Made by a program: the position numbers and the translations under genes
From: Paenibacillus sp. Soil522
GTDB lineage: Bacteria > Bacillota > Bacilli > Paenibacillales > Paenibacillaceae
Direction: 5' to 3'
DNA length: 64,000 nt
NCBI RefSeq assembly: GCF_001428245.1
Contig: NZ_LMRV01000039.1
Coordinates: 16,027 to 80,026, forward strand
Part shown: positions 28,062 to 36,288 of the stretch, piece after piece
How positions within the stretch are numbered: the stretch's first letter is position 1
How the letters are laid out: each line of letters starts with the position of its first letter
Notes under the pieces: model-generated
Databases searched by the model: none
Told to the model about the DNA's origin: nothing
Seen by the model: only the letters and a program-made list of their open reading frames with translations

Positions 28062-29039
28062 CTAAAACAGGCCGGAGCCCGAAATTCGTTTGGCAATGTA
28101 GTTACTGGAGAAAATCAGCGCGACAGAGATGACGGACTGAATTAAATCGATGGCTGCCGCATAGGAGAATCTTCCGTCTTTCAGGCCGACCTTGAACGCA
28201 TAGGTCTGTACGATTTCGGAGGTAGGGTTGTTGATGCTGTTTCCGAACAAAAAAGCTTGTTCGAAATTGGAGCCGACCAACCCGCCGCCTAGGATGCTTC
28301 CAATCGTAAGGATGAGAACAACGACAATCGTGCCTTGCATGCCGGGAAGCGTAATGTGACGAATCCGAGCCAGCCTCCCCGCCCCGTCAATCATTGCCGC
28401 TTCGTAAAGCGACGGGTTAATGCCCGTAATGGCTGCAAGGAATATAATGGTCCACCATCCCATTTCCTTCCACACCGCGCTGCCAACGGCCAGCCCCCAG
28501 AAGTAGTCGGGGTTGGTGAGTATGTCAAGCGGCTTGTCGATTAGCCCAAGGCTCAGTAGAGCTTTATTTACAAGTCCGATATCGGCGGACAAGAAGGCGA
28601 ACGAAATGCCGACAACGACGACCCATGAGATGAAATGGGGCAGGTAGCTGACGGTTTGCGCGAATCGCTTAAATGCCCCGTTTTTGACTTCGTTGAGCAG
28701 AATCGCCAGCAAGATCGGAGCCGGGAAGGTGAACAACACTTTAAGAAGGCTTAAGGCCAACGTATTCCGGACAATCGTGCCGAATTGGTAGTCGTTAATA
28801 AACTCGTCGAAATGCTTGAGACCGACCCAGTCACTGGTGAAAATCCCGATAATCCCTTCGGATATCGTGTAATTTTTGAACGCCATGATGATGCCGAACA
28901 TTGGCGTATACGAGAAAACGATCAAAAAAATCATTCCGATGCCAACAAACAAATGCAGCATCCATTGTTTTTTAAACCTCTTCCATTTTCGAGCTTGCCC
29001 CAAATTAACCGTTTCCAATACTTGTGAATCCACATTCAT
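28062..29039 (-). CDS. Sugar ABC transporter permease (LplB/YteP, CUT1 type)
   Basis: A 325-residue membrane protein of about six helices. It carries the coupling loop EAAMIDGAGRLARIRHITLP and the family end SVISVALIFSSNYIAKRISG. The start at 29039 has AAAGGAGG seven bases upstream; the frame to 29099 is an extension without a site. It is the promoter-proximal gene of the transporter cluster. The DNA just upstream holds a GH31 fragment, so its original promoter region may have been replaced. Confidence 0.92.
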   Translation of the reverse strand: MNVDSQVLETVNLGQARKWKRFKKQWMLHLFVGIGMIFLIVFSYTPMFGIIMAFKNYTISEGIIGIFTSDWVGLKHFDEFINDYQFGTIVRNTLALSLLKVLFTFPAPILLAILLNEVKNGAFKRFAQTVSYLPHFISWVVVVGISFAFLSADIGLVNKALLSLGLIDKPLDILTNPDYFWGLAVGSAVWKEMGWWTIIFLAAITGINPSLYEAAMIDGAGRLARIRHITLPGMQGTIVVVLILTIGSILGGGLVGSNFEQAFLFGNSINNPTSEIVQTYAFKVGLKDGRFSYAAAIDLIQSVISVALIFSSNYIAKRISGSGLF

Positions 29040-29100
29040 GCGATAATCCTCCTTTGCTACAAGTCTATACGTTCGGGACAGCACCCAGATAGATGACATT

Positions 29101-29255
29101 CTTAAGAAAGCGTTGTCATTTTTGAAGATGCCATCGTTCGGAACGTAACGTACGTGTCCGACGAATTGTCGTCGGCGAATTGCAGGTGGTTCTTCATCGG
29201 CAGTATGGAGCCGGTTCGTACGAACAACGGTATGCGCTCCAGCGGAGCATTGTTC
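29101..29255 (-). pseudogene. C-terminal fragment of a GH31 alpha-xylosidase/alpha-glucosidase
   Basis: The minus strand reads SNNAPLERIPLFVRTGSILP then MKNHLQFADDNSSDTYVTFR and ends at TAA. APLERIPLFVRTGSILPM is the conserved barrel-exit segment of GH31 enzymes. Nothing of the catalytic domain remains. An alpha-xylosidase beside a hemicellulose transporter would fit xyloglucan use. The fragment is about 50 codons. Confidence 0.65.
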
Positions 29256-29430
29256 GAAAGGCTACATGATCTTTAAGCTCTTCGATCGAATAGTCGCTGG
29301 CCGGATCCGGTTCGCGAACGATCATGAGGCTTTCTTTGACGCTGAAAGCCGATTCCATTGTGTATTGAATATGGACAAAGAAACGCTCGATATAATAGAA
29401 TGTCTAATGTCGGATTATTGCAATCGGTCG
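29256..29430 (-). pseudogene. Coding remnant of unknown family
   Basis: Just upstream of the GH31 tail, the minus strand reads YYIERFFVHIQYTMESAF, then SVKESLMIVREPDPASDY and SIEELKDHV in one frame without a start. It joins the GH31 part at about 29255. I cannot assign a family; it may belong to a different gene fused by deletion. Confidence 0.3.
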
Positions 29431-29656
29431 GACAGATTCGAACTATCCGTCAAAGATCGATAATACATAACCACATAACTATAGTGTGACCAAACATGTG
29501 ACCACAAACTTAATTCCATACCTATTAATGAAAAAAAAGCCTCTAAACACCCGGTACCCCTGGGACTGACCCCCTAGAATGAGACAAATTAAAACACCTT
29601 CAAGAGAATGCATCCATGTCGTAAGATGTGGGGATAACCTTGGAGGTGTTTTTGCA

Positions 29657-29977
29657 TTGGCAACAAGAGTAAGTTACCCAGTGGAAACAAAAATGAAGGC
29701 CATTGAAATGAGATTGGCAGGTGTCCCGGTAAAGGAGATTATGGAGCAACTCCACATACGGAATAAAACACAAGTGAAAACCTGGATGAAATGGTACCGT
29801 GATGGCCAATTGAACCGGTTGGAGCAACCTGTCGGCAAACAATACGCCTACGGCAAAGGGCCGGAGTATGCATCAGAGCTGGAGCAGTTAAAAGTGGAGA
29901 ATCGGTTTTTGAAACAGCAATTAGATGTGCTAAAAAAGTACAAGAAGATGAAAAGGAGGTGTCGCCAAGGATCATAG
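29657..29977 (+). CDS. IS3-family OrfA (helix-turn-helix and leucine-zipper protein)
   Basis: A 106-residue protein. The N-terminal half is a helix-turn-helix (ETKMKAIEMRLAGVPVKEIM and IRNKTQVKTWMKWY), and the C-terminal half is a coiled coil (ELEQLKVENRFLKQQLDVLK). A TTG start is chosen because GGAGGTG lies eight bases before it; the frame is open further upstream without a site. It regulates transposition and supplies the DNA-binding part of the OrfAB fusion. Confidence 0.85.
   Translation: MATRVSYPVETKMKAIEMRLAGVPVKEIMEQLHIRNKTQVKTWMKWYRDGQLNRLEQPVGKQYAYGKGPEYASELEQLKVENRFLKQQLDVLKKYKKMKRRCRQGS
29932..29938 (+). promoter_or_regulatory. -1 programmed frameshift site in the IS
   Basis: AAAAAAG in frame as A AAA AAG near the end of orfA. 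Slipping back one base leads into the orfB frame without a stop (VQEDEKEVSPRIIVELV). This is the usual way IS3 elements make the OrfAB transposase. Confidence 0.8.
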
Positions 29978-30801
29978 TGGAGTTGGTCGATTCGATTCAA
30001 GGGGAAGTCAGCGTCACCCAAGCATGTGCATGGCTGGGAGTCCCTCGTGCTACCTACTATCGTTGGAAAGCAGCGTGTAAGCTTGAGAAGCTCGACTGCA
30101 TGGTCCAAAACATCCGGGAACTCTGTACGCGGCATAAATTTCGTTATGGATACCGGAAGATTACAGCACTGCTCCGTACGGAGCATGCGATCAATCACAA
30201 ACGTGTACAACGAATTATGCAACGTGAGCAGCTTCAATGTCGTGTAAGAGTCAAGAAACGGAAGAACACGGGACAGCCAGCCTATGTAGCAGAATACCTG
30301 TTAAAGCGTCAATTTCAAGCGGAGGCTCCGATGCATAAATTCGTCACGGATATTACGTACTTACCGTTCGGCGGAAAAATGTTGTACCTGTCGAGCATTC
30401 TGGATTTGTATAATGGAGAGATTGTAGCTAGCAGTATATCGGATAAGCAAGACACTGCCTTTGTGCTGGACACGCTCAATCAATTGCCAGCTGTACCCGG
30501 TGCGATCCTCCATAGCGACCAAGGCAGCGTCTACACATCGCAGGCGTATCAGGAAGCTGTCAAAGGAAAAGGCATTACCATGAGCATGTCCCGCAAGGGA
30601 ACGCCCGCTGATAATGCCCGCATCGAATCGTTTCATTCCACACTCAAGTCTGAAACGTTCTACCTCGAAGGGTTGACCCATACAACGACCGCCATCGTTG
30701 AACAGACCGTTCGAGACTACATTACTTACTATAACGCAATTCGCATTCAAACGAAACTAAACAACCAGTCGCCGGTTGAATTCCGACGGCTGGCTGCTTA
30801 A
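29959..30801 (+). CDS. IS3-family transposase OrfB (rve DDE integrase domain)
   Basis: A 280-residue DDE transposase. After an HTH_21-like region (CAWLGVPRATYYRWKAAC, YGYRKITALLR) comes the integrase core. The three acidic residues are in HKFVTDITYLPFGGKM, ILHSDQGSVYTSQAYQ and PADNARIESFHSTLKSE; Y-region marks TYYNAIRIQTKLNNQSPVEF end the protein. A GTG start after GGAG is possible, but fusion to OrfA by frameshift is the likely active form. Confidence 0.92.
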   Translation: MSPRIIVELVDSIQGEVSVTQACAWLGVPRATYYRWKAACKLEKLDCMVQNIRELCTRHKFRYGYRKITALLRTEHAINHKRVQRIMQREQLQCRVRVKKRKNTGQPAYVAEYLLKRQFQAEAPMHKFVTDITYLPFGGKMLYLSSILDLYNGEIVASSISDKQDTAFVLDTLNQLPAVPGAILHSDQGSVYTSQAYQEAVKGKGITMSMSRKGTPADNARIESFHSTLKSETFYLEGLTHTTTAIVEQTVRDYITYYNAIRIQTKLNNQSPVEFRRLAA

Positions 30802-30875
30802 ACTTGAAAGGTGTTTTGATCCCTGTCTCACAAATGGGGGTCAGTCCCCCTTGTGTTTAAAGGCTTTTTTAGTTA

Positions 30876-30935
30876 TGGAGCCTGTCGGGTTCAAACCGAC
30901 GACCTCATCGCTGCCAGCGATTGAATGAACTCTAA
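30876..30935 (-). tRNA. Degenerate tRNA-Ala(GGC)-like 3' portion
   Basis: On the minus strand the 3' half of a tRNA is visible: anticodon stem CGATG pairing four of five with AATCG, loop CTGGCAG (anticodon GGC, Ala), variable loop AGGTC, T-arm GTCGG-TTTGAAC-CCGAC, and the acceptor tail AGGCTCCA. The T-loop has one change from TTCGAAC. The 5' half does not fold: no GGAGCCT acceptor strand and no D-arm. The 3' end lies six bases before the split terminator. Either a decayed gene or the 3' end left at an integration site. Confidence 0.5.
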
Positions 30936-31113
30936 AGGTTATTTAAATCCTCTGATGCCTTGTACAGGTTAAAGGATTAGAGTATTCAATTCTGATTTTT
31001 CGAGCTGATCGTTGGACACTTACTGGAGTCCGATACAGCTGCATTTCTATTCGTTCCAAAGTTTGACGCGATCTCGAATCAGGTCAGTGAATAGTACGAT
31101 ATAGACATCCGCC
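30936..31113. other. Intergenic, left end of the glycosidase island
   Basis: About 180 bases without a gene. The right end holds copy 1 of a 37-bp dispersed repeat (31078-31114). No terminator was seen for the GH2 gene that ends at 31114. Confidence 0.4.
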
Positions 31114-31114
31114 C
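31078..31114. repeat. 37-bp dispersed repeat, copy 1
   Basis: AGGTCAGTGAATAG followed by GATATAGACATC recurs at 36225-36261 with about five differences. Each copy lies just past the 3' end of a minus-strand gene, here the GH2 gene. Not seen to form a strong hairpin. Confidence 0.65.
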
Positions 31115-32847
31115 TACTGATCCGCCGCTTCTGCCGTATCTTGAGGCTCAGAGAAGCGAAGTCGACGTCCTTTAAAATAACGCTTCACAACGGAATACGC
31201 CAGCTTCGGCCTGCGGTACCGGTCGACGATTCCCTTGCTGTTCTGCGTTCCGGCGCGGGTCAGCAGCCATCCCGTCCCTTCCGTTACCCTGCAGTCGCAA
31301 AATTGCCAGATCAGCATGCCGGACAAGAAAGGGACGGACGTATAAGCCGCCAAATTGCGCCCGATGATATCAGCATGTCGCTCCTCGGTTCCTTTTACCC
31401 GGCTCGGGTCGCGATAACCGTAATAGCCGTCGGCCCCGAATTCACTCATGATCATCGGTTTCCCGAGTCCCCCGGCCTGATCCGCCCAAAGTCTCGCCTG
31501 CTTGACAAGCTCCAGCGGATCTTCATCTTCGTACCAGAGCGGATACAGGTTGAACGAGACGATATCCGTAAGATCGAAGCAAAGCTCGCGATCGCGGTGA
31601 TGCGAAGCAAAGCTTAGCGGCCTTGACGAATCCATCGCCCGGATTTGATCGAGCTGTGTCCGGTACATCTCCCGGCCTTCCGGCGTATCGCTTGCACATT
31701 CATTCAGTATCGCCCAGATAATGATGCTCGGATGGTTGAAATGGCTCTCCACCATCTCCCGGTTGCAATCCTCGCACTGCTTGGTGAACAAAGGATGCTT
31801 CATTTGCTCCAGACCAAGGCCGCGCGCATGATTTTCTTCCCAGACGAACAAGCCCCGCTCATCGCACAAATCAAGAAACCGTTCGTCATTCGGATAGTGG
31901 CTGGTACGTACGGTATTTGCGCCCATGTCCAGCATCAATTCGATATCGTGCACCATGAGCGGGTAAGGAATAGCGGCTCCTGCCAGCGCATGATCCTCGT
32001 GCCGGTTGAAGCCCTTCAAAACAATGTCCTCGCCGTTTACCTGGATGCGCCCGTTCTCCGTTGACACCGTTCGAAAGCCGACCCGCTCGATCAAATCGTC
32101 CACGGGAGCTTCCTGCCCTTCTACATATAGCAGCGCCTTCAGCAGATACAGCTTCGGATCGCCCGCCGACCACGGGGCAACGCCGGGGAACGGTTCCGTA
32201 ATCGAAAGCTCGGCGATCTCGCCCGGCATCGCGTCAACCTCGCCTGCGGCAATGTCCCGACCCGCCAGACTGAACTGCAGCCGTACGCGCCGAGCTCGTT
32301 TTCCGATATTCCGCACATAGAGGCGAACCGCACCCTGCCAGCCTTCAGCCGAATGAATCGGCGTAAACGCGATTCGTTCGATAAACAACTCATGCAGCAG
32401 CTCAATCGCCGCGGGTCGGATTAATCCGCCATACGTATAATAATCGTTCGGGACATGAAGCGCGGACGATTCGCCGAACGAATTGTCCGCGATCACCGCA
32501 ACCTCATGCATGCCCGGTTCGACATCCGGAATGATAACGGCAAAAGGCGTGTAAGCATTATAATGATGCCCTGCCGGCTTTCCGTCAAAATAAACGTCAG
32601 CTGAATGGCTCACGCCTTTGAAAACAAGCCGGATTGCGCCTTGCCGCGATATTTCTACCGTTTGTCGATATACGCCTTTCCCCTGATAGGCCGTAAACTG
32701 CGGATGCATTTCCCAGCATCCGGGCACAGGCATCCGGTACCGGTAGATGGATGGCAACCCCTCAGTACCGTTAATCGGTTGAAAGTCCCAGTCGCCATCT
32801 AGCTCTTTCACATCGCGTATTTCATTCGTTCGAAAAAGCCTTAGCAT
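31114..32847 (-). CDS. GH2 beta-glucuronidase-like glycosidase
   Basis: A 577-residue GH2 enzyme with N-terminal jelly roll, Ig-like and TIM-barrel domains and no C-terminal LacZ domains, the size of UidA-type beta-glucuronidases. Catalytic residues are Glu in WAILNECASD (acid/base) and Glu in IMSEFGADG (nucleophile), with GFNRHEDHALAG and NTVRTSHYPNDE typical of GH2. The motif NSKG near the end matches the N-x-K signature that binds the glucuronate carboxylate in UidA. The start at 32847 has GGAGGG seven bases upstream; the frame to 32919 lacks a site. No signal peptide, so cytoplasmic removal of glucuronic acid from imported sugar chains is likely. Confidence 0.82.
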   Translation of the reverse strand: MLRLFRTNEIRDVKELDGDWDFQPINGTEGLPSIYRYRMPVPGCWEMHPQFTAYQGKGVYRQTVEISRQGAIRLVFKGVSHSADVYFDGKPAGHHYNAYTPFAVIIPDVEPGMHEVAVIADNSFGESSALHVPNDYYTYGGLIRPAAIELLHELFIERIAFTPIHSAEGWQGAVRLYVRNIGKRARRVRLQFSLAGRDIAAGEVDAMPGEIAELSITEPFPGVAPWSAGDPKLYLLKALLYVEGQEAPVDDLIERVGFRTVSTENGRIQVNGEDIVLKGFNRHEDHALAGAAIPYPLMVHDIELMLDMGANTVRTSHYPNDERFLDLCDERGLFVWEENHARGLGLEQMKHPLFTKQCEDCNREMVESHFNHPSIIIWAILNECASDTPEGREMYRTQLDQIRAMDSSRPLSFASHHRDRELCFDLTDIVSFNLYPLWYEDEDPLELVKQARLWADQAGGLGKPMIMSEFGADGYYGYRDPSRVKGTEERHADIIGRNLAAYTSVPFLSGMLIWQFCDCRVTEGTGWLLTRAGTQNSKGIVDRYRRPKLAYSVVKRYFKGRRLRFSEPQDTAEAADQ

Positions 32848-32939
32848 GAATATCCCTCCAATTGTATCGACTTGGTCTTTCCCCAAAAGCGCCAGAATGC
32901 TGCAAAGCACCGGCAACATTGCAACAACTCATGAGAGAA

Positions 32940-32962
32940 GGAGCCGCAATAATGGGCGGCTC
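32940..32962. terminator. Hairpin upstream of the GH2 gene
   Basis: GGAGCCGC and GCGGCTCC form an 8-bp perfect stem with a 7-base loop. It lies about 90 bases before the GH2 start. Without a clear T run it could be a terminator for a lost upstream gene or a leader structure. Confidence 0.4.
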
Positions 32963-34190
32963 CTCTCAATCGGACCAATTCCGCCCGGCTGCCTCCCGCC
33001 GTCAGCGATGTAAGCCTCCTCGATTTTCCACAAGCATCCTGGCAGATTGGCACTCGATGCAGAGCCGACTGCCCAAGTAGAATCCACTTGATTGCCGCAC
33101 CAGAATTTCAGCTTCAATTCCCCGCATACAGATGTCTTCATTTAAGCTCTGTATGTATATATGAAAACGAAATTACTGTTCATGATATAATTCTTGGCCG
33201 TTGATAAAACTGTGGCTGAAGTATAGTACTCCACATGTTTAAGCGCCCTTTATTTGTAGTCCTGACCGTTGACAGCCCCAGCCATCAAGCAGTTGACCGT
33301 AATCATTGTTCTTATTCCTTGTCGCATACCCGGATGGTATACGTTTCTCAACTTGGAAGCGCATTCGCAAACAGAAGCAACACAGCCATACTAAAGGAAA
33401 TGATTCTTTTCGTGTTGCGATGGTTTTTTTCTGAGTTTCATATTCATCGTCTCCTTCTCCATCCAATAGACAATTGCTTGGTTAATAAGGGGCTTGTCAC
33501 ACCGATATCACGTACAGATTCCTCCCGGATTTCACATTATTTAAAATACTCACCTGTAACTATATAGTGAGACTAGACTTTTAACCTTAATTTTCTGGTC
33601 AAAAAAAAGCATGATGTGGTCATCGTCCAATTAAGGAGCCTTGAAAAGGCTCCATGCAAACACAAGCTTTCCGATACAGTCTGTACGCGGGGACTGGTGA
33701 ACTGCTTCCGTAATGGCGGCGCTTCAATATCTCGTATTCCCCAACCTTCTGTTCCGAATAACAACCCGGAAGACAATCCGTTGATCAAACGGCCTTCCCA
33801 TGTAAAACCTCATTTCGTATGTAATCAAGATCGGTCAATTCCTCATGCTTAGTAATATTGGTTACTACTGATATCGTTTTGCAGCAGGACTTTATTTTGA
33901 GACCATGTTCGCATCAAAGCACCTCTTTGACAACGTTCAATTGCATCATCAGTAGCGTTGGATAAAACATGACACGAAATGTTGGATCAAAATACGCTCT
34001 AAATTGTGCTGAATATATTGAATTTAAGGCGTAATCTGCATAAAAAAATCTCCTAAACTGAGAAGTACAGGTAGTCCCTGTCTAAATCCCTCATTTAGGA
34101 GATACACGCATGTATAATCAAAACTACAAAATCTGATTCGAGGTGCTTAACATGAAAAAACGAGGAGGAACGGTTTTCGACATCCGAGAT
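32963..34190. other. Decayed intergenic region
   Basis: About 1.2 kb without a supported gene. The minus strand near 33000-33130 reads EAEILVRQSSGFYLGSRLCI, and near 33240-33450 a broken frame starts like a secreted protein (MNMKLRKKPSQHEK). A stem GGAGCC/GGCTCC lies at 33636-33654. Frames are interrupted by stops, so I treat all as remnants. Confidence 0.4.
34047..34104. repeat. Inverted repeat with short frames, possible IS end
   Basis: ATCTCCTAAACTGAG and CTCATTTAGGAGAT are inverted repeats around a smaller hairpin (ACAGG / CCTGT). Right after it are two short frames with start codons (at 34111, 8 codons, and 34152, 18 codons: MKKRGGTVFDIRDSYFKR). This resembles the left end of a lost insertion element, but no transposase is present. 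Confidence 0.3.
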
Positions 34191-34197
34191 TCTTACT

Positions 34198-34500
34198 TCA
34201 AACGGTAAAGCGGAAACGACTCAAGCTGATATCCCCGATCAAGCATAGGTAGACCGAGTGGGTCTGCTGAACGCCGATCGTCTTGCAGGCAAAAGTCTCC
34301 CATACTTGTGACCCCTCCGTCTCGGAAACGGTGCACTCTCCGATCAACGGTCCGTCCGCTGCATCCAGTCTAAGCTCTATTCTGCCGCCTCTCTTGGCGG
34401 ACGAACAGCGTGCTTCGAAGCCGCCGATCCCGGCGCGGAAATCCACATCATCAAAGCGCAGCCAGCCAGATTCACCCGATAATCTGACATGTGTCAACAC
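34198..34500 (-). CDS. Stand-alone CBM6-like protein
   Basis: A 100-residue protein made only of the C-terminal two-thirds of a CBM6-type sugar-binding domain (GWLRFDDVDFRAGIGGFEAR, GGRIELRLDAADGPLIGECT, VYLCLIGDISLSRFRFTV). It aligns well with the tail of the GH3 protein at 40274-43123 and with the CBM6 of the GH43 giant. A TTG start has GGAGG ten bases upstream. The N-terminal strand (usually IEAENY...) is missing, so it may be the detached end of the neighbouring GH43 gene or of a lost gene. It has no signal peptide. Confidence 0.55.
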   Translation of the reverse strand: MLTHVRLSGESGWLRFDDVDFRAGIGGFEARCSSAKRGGRIELRLDAADGPLIGECTVSETEGSQVWETFACKTIGVQQTHSVYLCLIGDISLSRFRFTV

Positions 34501-34598
34501 CAGCTAACCTCCATTTTGTGATCGTTGATTAGACTTACCTAATCCTTTGGCTACGAACGCGAGACGGCAACTTTCATGATGTCTAGAAACGTCCAATA

Positions 34599-36110
34599 TT
34601 AATTTCTCGGCTCGTAGTCGAACCAATCAAAGAGTGCCGGCGAACCTTGGCCCCTCTCACAGACGGCATACATCGCAATGACTAGTCCCGTAAAGCCGCC
34701 CGCTACCTCTGTTGAGAGCAGATGCGTTTCTCCCGAGCCCAATTCAAGGACATCGGCCCCCTCTTGCTGAATGGAGAAAACAAATGATTCCGGCTGAGCC
34801 TCAATCTTTAATACGACAGGGCCCGCTGCGCAATCCAGCGTGCGCTCCGTTCTCAAGGATCCTACAGTTCGCCGGTATACGATCACCTTGCGCCCTTCTT
34901 TGAGCTTTACGGCCAGATCATAATGATACCTTTCGTTCATAAATACGGTAAGCCCGGCTTCCTCACCGTCGTTTACCGGCTCGAAATTTAATAGGGCGGC
35001 AATGTTGCATGACATATGGCTCAGGCGGCGCCCCACAAAGGCGGGTGCGCTGGCATCGTCGAGCGACGTCTTGTTTCCACGAAGCGCAAGATGCCCCGGA
35101 CATTCGCTAAGTGACCAGCTGTCCGGCGCCGGATTGCGCAGGAAGACCCAGTCGAAGCCTAGCATGGTATCGTCAAAATCATCTCTGATTGCCTTAGGCG
35201 GCCACCGGACTTCAGTTAACTGCGGTGCCTCCATAACGGACTCGATCCTGCCGCCATCACCGATAATCGGCCAGCCATCAGATGTCCATGACACGGGCGC
35301 CAGAAACGTCTCCCGACCCAGATGATGCCTGTAGGGATAGGAGACAGGCCTGATGCCCAGGAACACCGCCCACCAGCTTCCGTCATGCGCCTGTACCAGA
35401 TCCGCATGCCCGGTTGCGTGTATGCTGCTGTTCAAGCTTCTGTGAGACAAGATCGGATTTGCGGGACATGGTTCAAAAGGACCGTAGGGATCGCCGCTTC
35501 TCGCAATCGTCACCATATGTCCGTATTCCGTGCCTCCTTCGGCAATCATTAAATAATAAAGTCCGTTGATCTTGTAAAGATGAGGAGCCTCCGGGTGCGC
35601 TCCGCCCGTTCCCTTCCAGAGCAGACGGGTCTCAGTCAGCATGCTTCCGGTCGATATGTCAATCTCGCATTGATAAATGCCATAGCCTTCATTGCCTTTA
35701 CAATTGGATTGAAAGTATACGCGGCCGTCCTCATCGAAGAACAGAGAAGGATCAATACCGCCCTGAGCGACAGGTACTGGATCGGACCATGGACCGGCCG
35801 GCTGCTTACTGCGGACAAAGAAGTTGCCGATCCCGCCCACATTCGTCGTCACCATATAGAACCAGCCGTCGTTATAGCGTATCGTCGGGGCGTAGATCCC
35901 TGCCGAGATCCAAGTGTTTGCCAGCGGCAACTGCCGCTCGGTTGTGAGACAATGTCCGATCTGGCGCCAATTGACAAGATCCTTGCTGTGAAAAATAGGG
36001 ACGCCGGGAAAATAGGCAAAAGTGCTTGTCACCAGATAATAATCATCATCGACCCGGCAGATACTCGGGTCGGGATATAATCCAGGAATTACGGGATTGG
36101 TATACGTCAC
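34599..36110 (-). CDS. GH43 beta-xylosidase/alpha-L-arabinofuranosidase (subfamily 12-like)
   Basis: A 503-residue enzyme with the five-bladed propeller in residues 1-300 and a C-terminal concanavalin-like domain (from RDDFDDTMLGFDWVFLRNP). Catalytic residues: Asp in PGLYPDPSICRV (base), Asp in GGIDPSLFFDEDG (pKa modulator), Glu in GGAHPEAPHLYKI (acid). No signal peptide, so it acts on imported oligosaccharides. A GTG start is supported by AGGAG nine bases before it. A CBM6-like fragment follows 100 bases downstream. Confidence 0.9.
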   Translation of the reverse strand: MTYTNPVIPGLYPDPSICRVDDDYYLVTSTFAYFPGVPIFHSKDLVNWRQIGHCLTTERQLPLANTWISAGIYAPTIRYNDGWFYMVTTNVGGIGNFFVRSKQPAGPWSDPVPVAQGGIDPSLFFDEDGRVYFQSNCKGNEGYGIYQCEIDISTGSMLTETRLLWKGTGGAHPEAPHLYKINGLYYLMIAEGGTEYGHMVTIARSGDPYGPFEPCPANPILSHRSLNSSIHATGHADLVQAHDGSWWAVFLGIRPVSYPYRHHLGRETFLAPVSWTSDGWPIIGDGGRIESVMEAPQLTEVRWPPKAIRDDFDDTMLGFDWVFLRNPAPDSWSLSECPGHLALRGNKTSLDDASAPAFVGRRLSHMSCNIAALLNFEPVNDGEEAGLTVFMNERYHYDLAVKLKEGRKVIVYRRTVGSLRTERTLDCAAGPVVLKIEAQPESFVFSIQQEGADVLELGSGETHLLSTEVAGGFTGLVIAMYAVCERGQGSPALFDWFDYEPRN

Positions 36111-36224
36111 AAGGGTGCACTCCTAATCATTCAAAAGTTTTCATACGGTTCAAAAAGAGAATCACTTTTGGTGATCTCTCTTCATTTTCGATTGTATATC
36201 ACCGATTAGTATCACACCTTGATT

Positions 36225-36261
36225 ATTAGGTCAGTGAATAGCATGATATAGACATCTGTCC
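36225..36261. repeat. 37-bp dispersed repeat, copy 2
   Basis: Second copy of the repeat at 31078-31114 (AGGTCAGTGAATAG then GATATAGACATC). It lies past the 3' end of the esterase gene and its terminator, and upstream of the GH43 gene. Confidence 0.65.
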
Positions 36262-36288
36262 GATTATGGATGATTCATTCCACAAAAA

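Larger units (their letters stand above)
29562..30848 (+). mobile_element. Intact IS3-family insertion sequence (1287 bp)
   Basis: Ends are the 13-bp perfect inverted repeats GGGACTGACCCCC (29562-29574) and GGGGGTCAGTCCC (30836-30848), with a weaker match for about 30 more bases. A 3-bp direct repeat CCT (29559-29561 and 30849-30851) flanks it, as expected for IS3-family target duplication. It carries overlapping orfA and orfB joined by a -1 slippery site. No interruption was seen, so it may be active. Confidence 0.92.
29533..30870 (-). terminator. Terminator hairpin split by an IS element
   Basis: AAAAAAGCCTCTAAACAC (29533-29550) and GTGTTTAAAGGCTTTTTT (30853-30870) are complementary at 17 of 18 positions. 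They flank the IS on both sides with only loop sequence between. Without the IS and one copy of its 3-bp duplication they would form a strong terminator with a loop of about 12 bases, directly after the tRNA-like 3' end at 30876. The IS is inserted in the loop. Confidence 0.8.

Noticed and set aside
33573..33852. Open frames on both strands around 33.6-33.85 kb
   Set aside because: Neither strand gives a recognisable domain; a small hairpin and decayed frames are the simpler reading.
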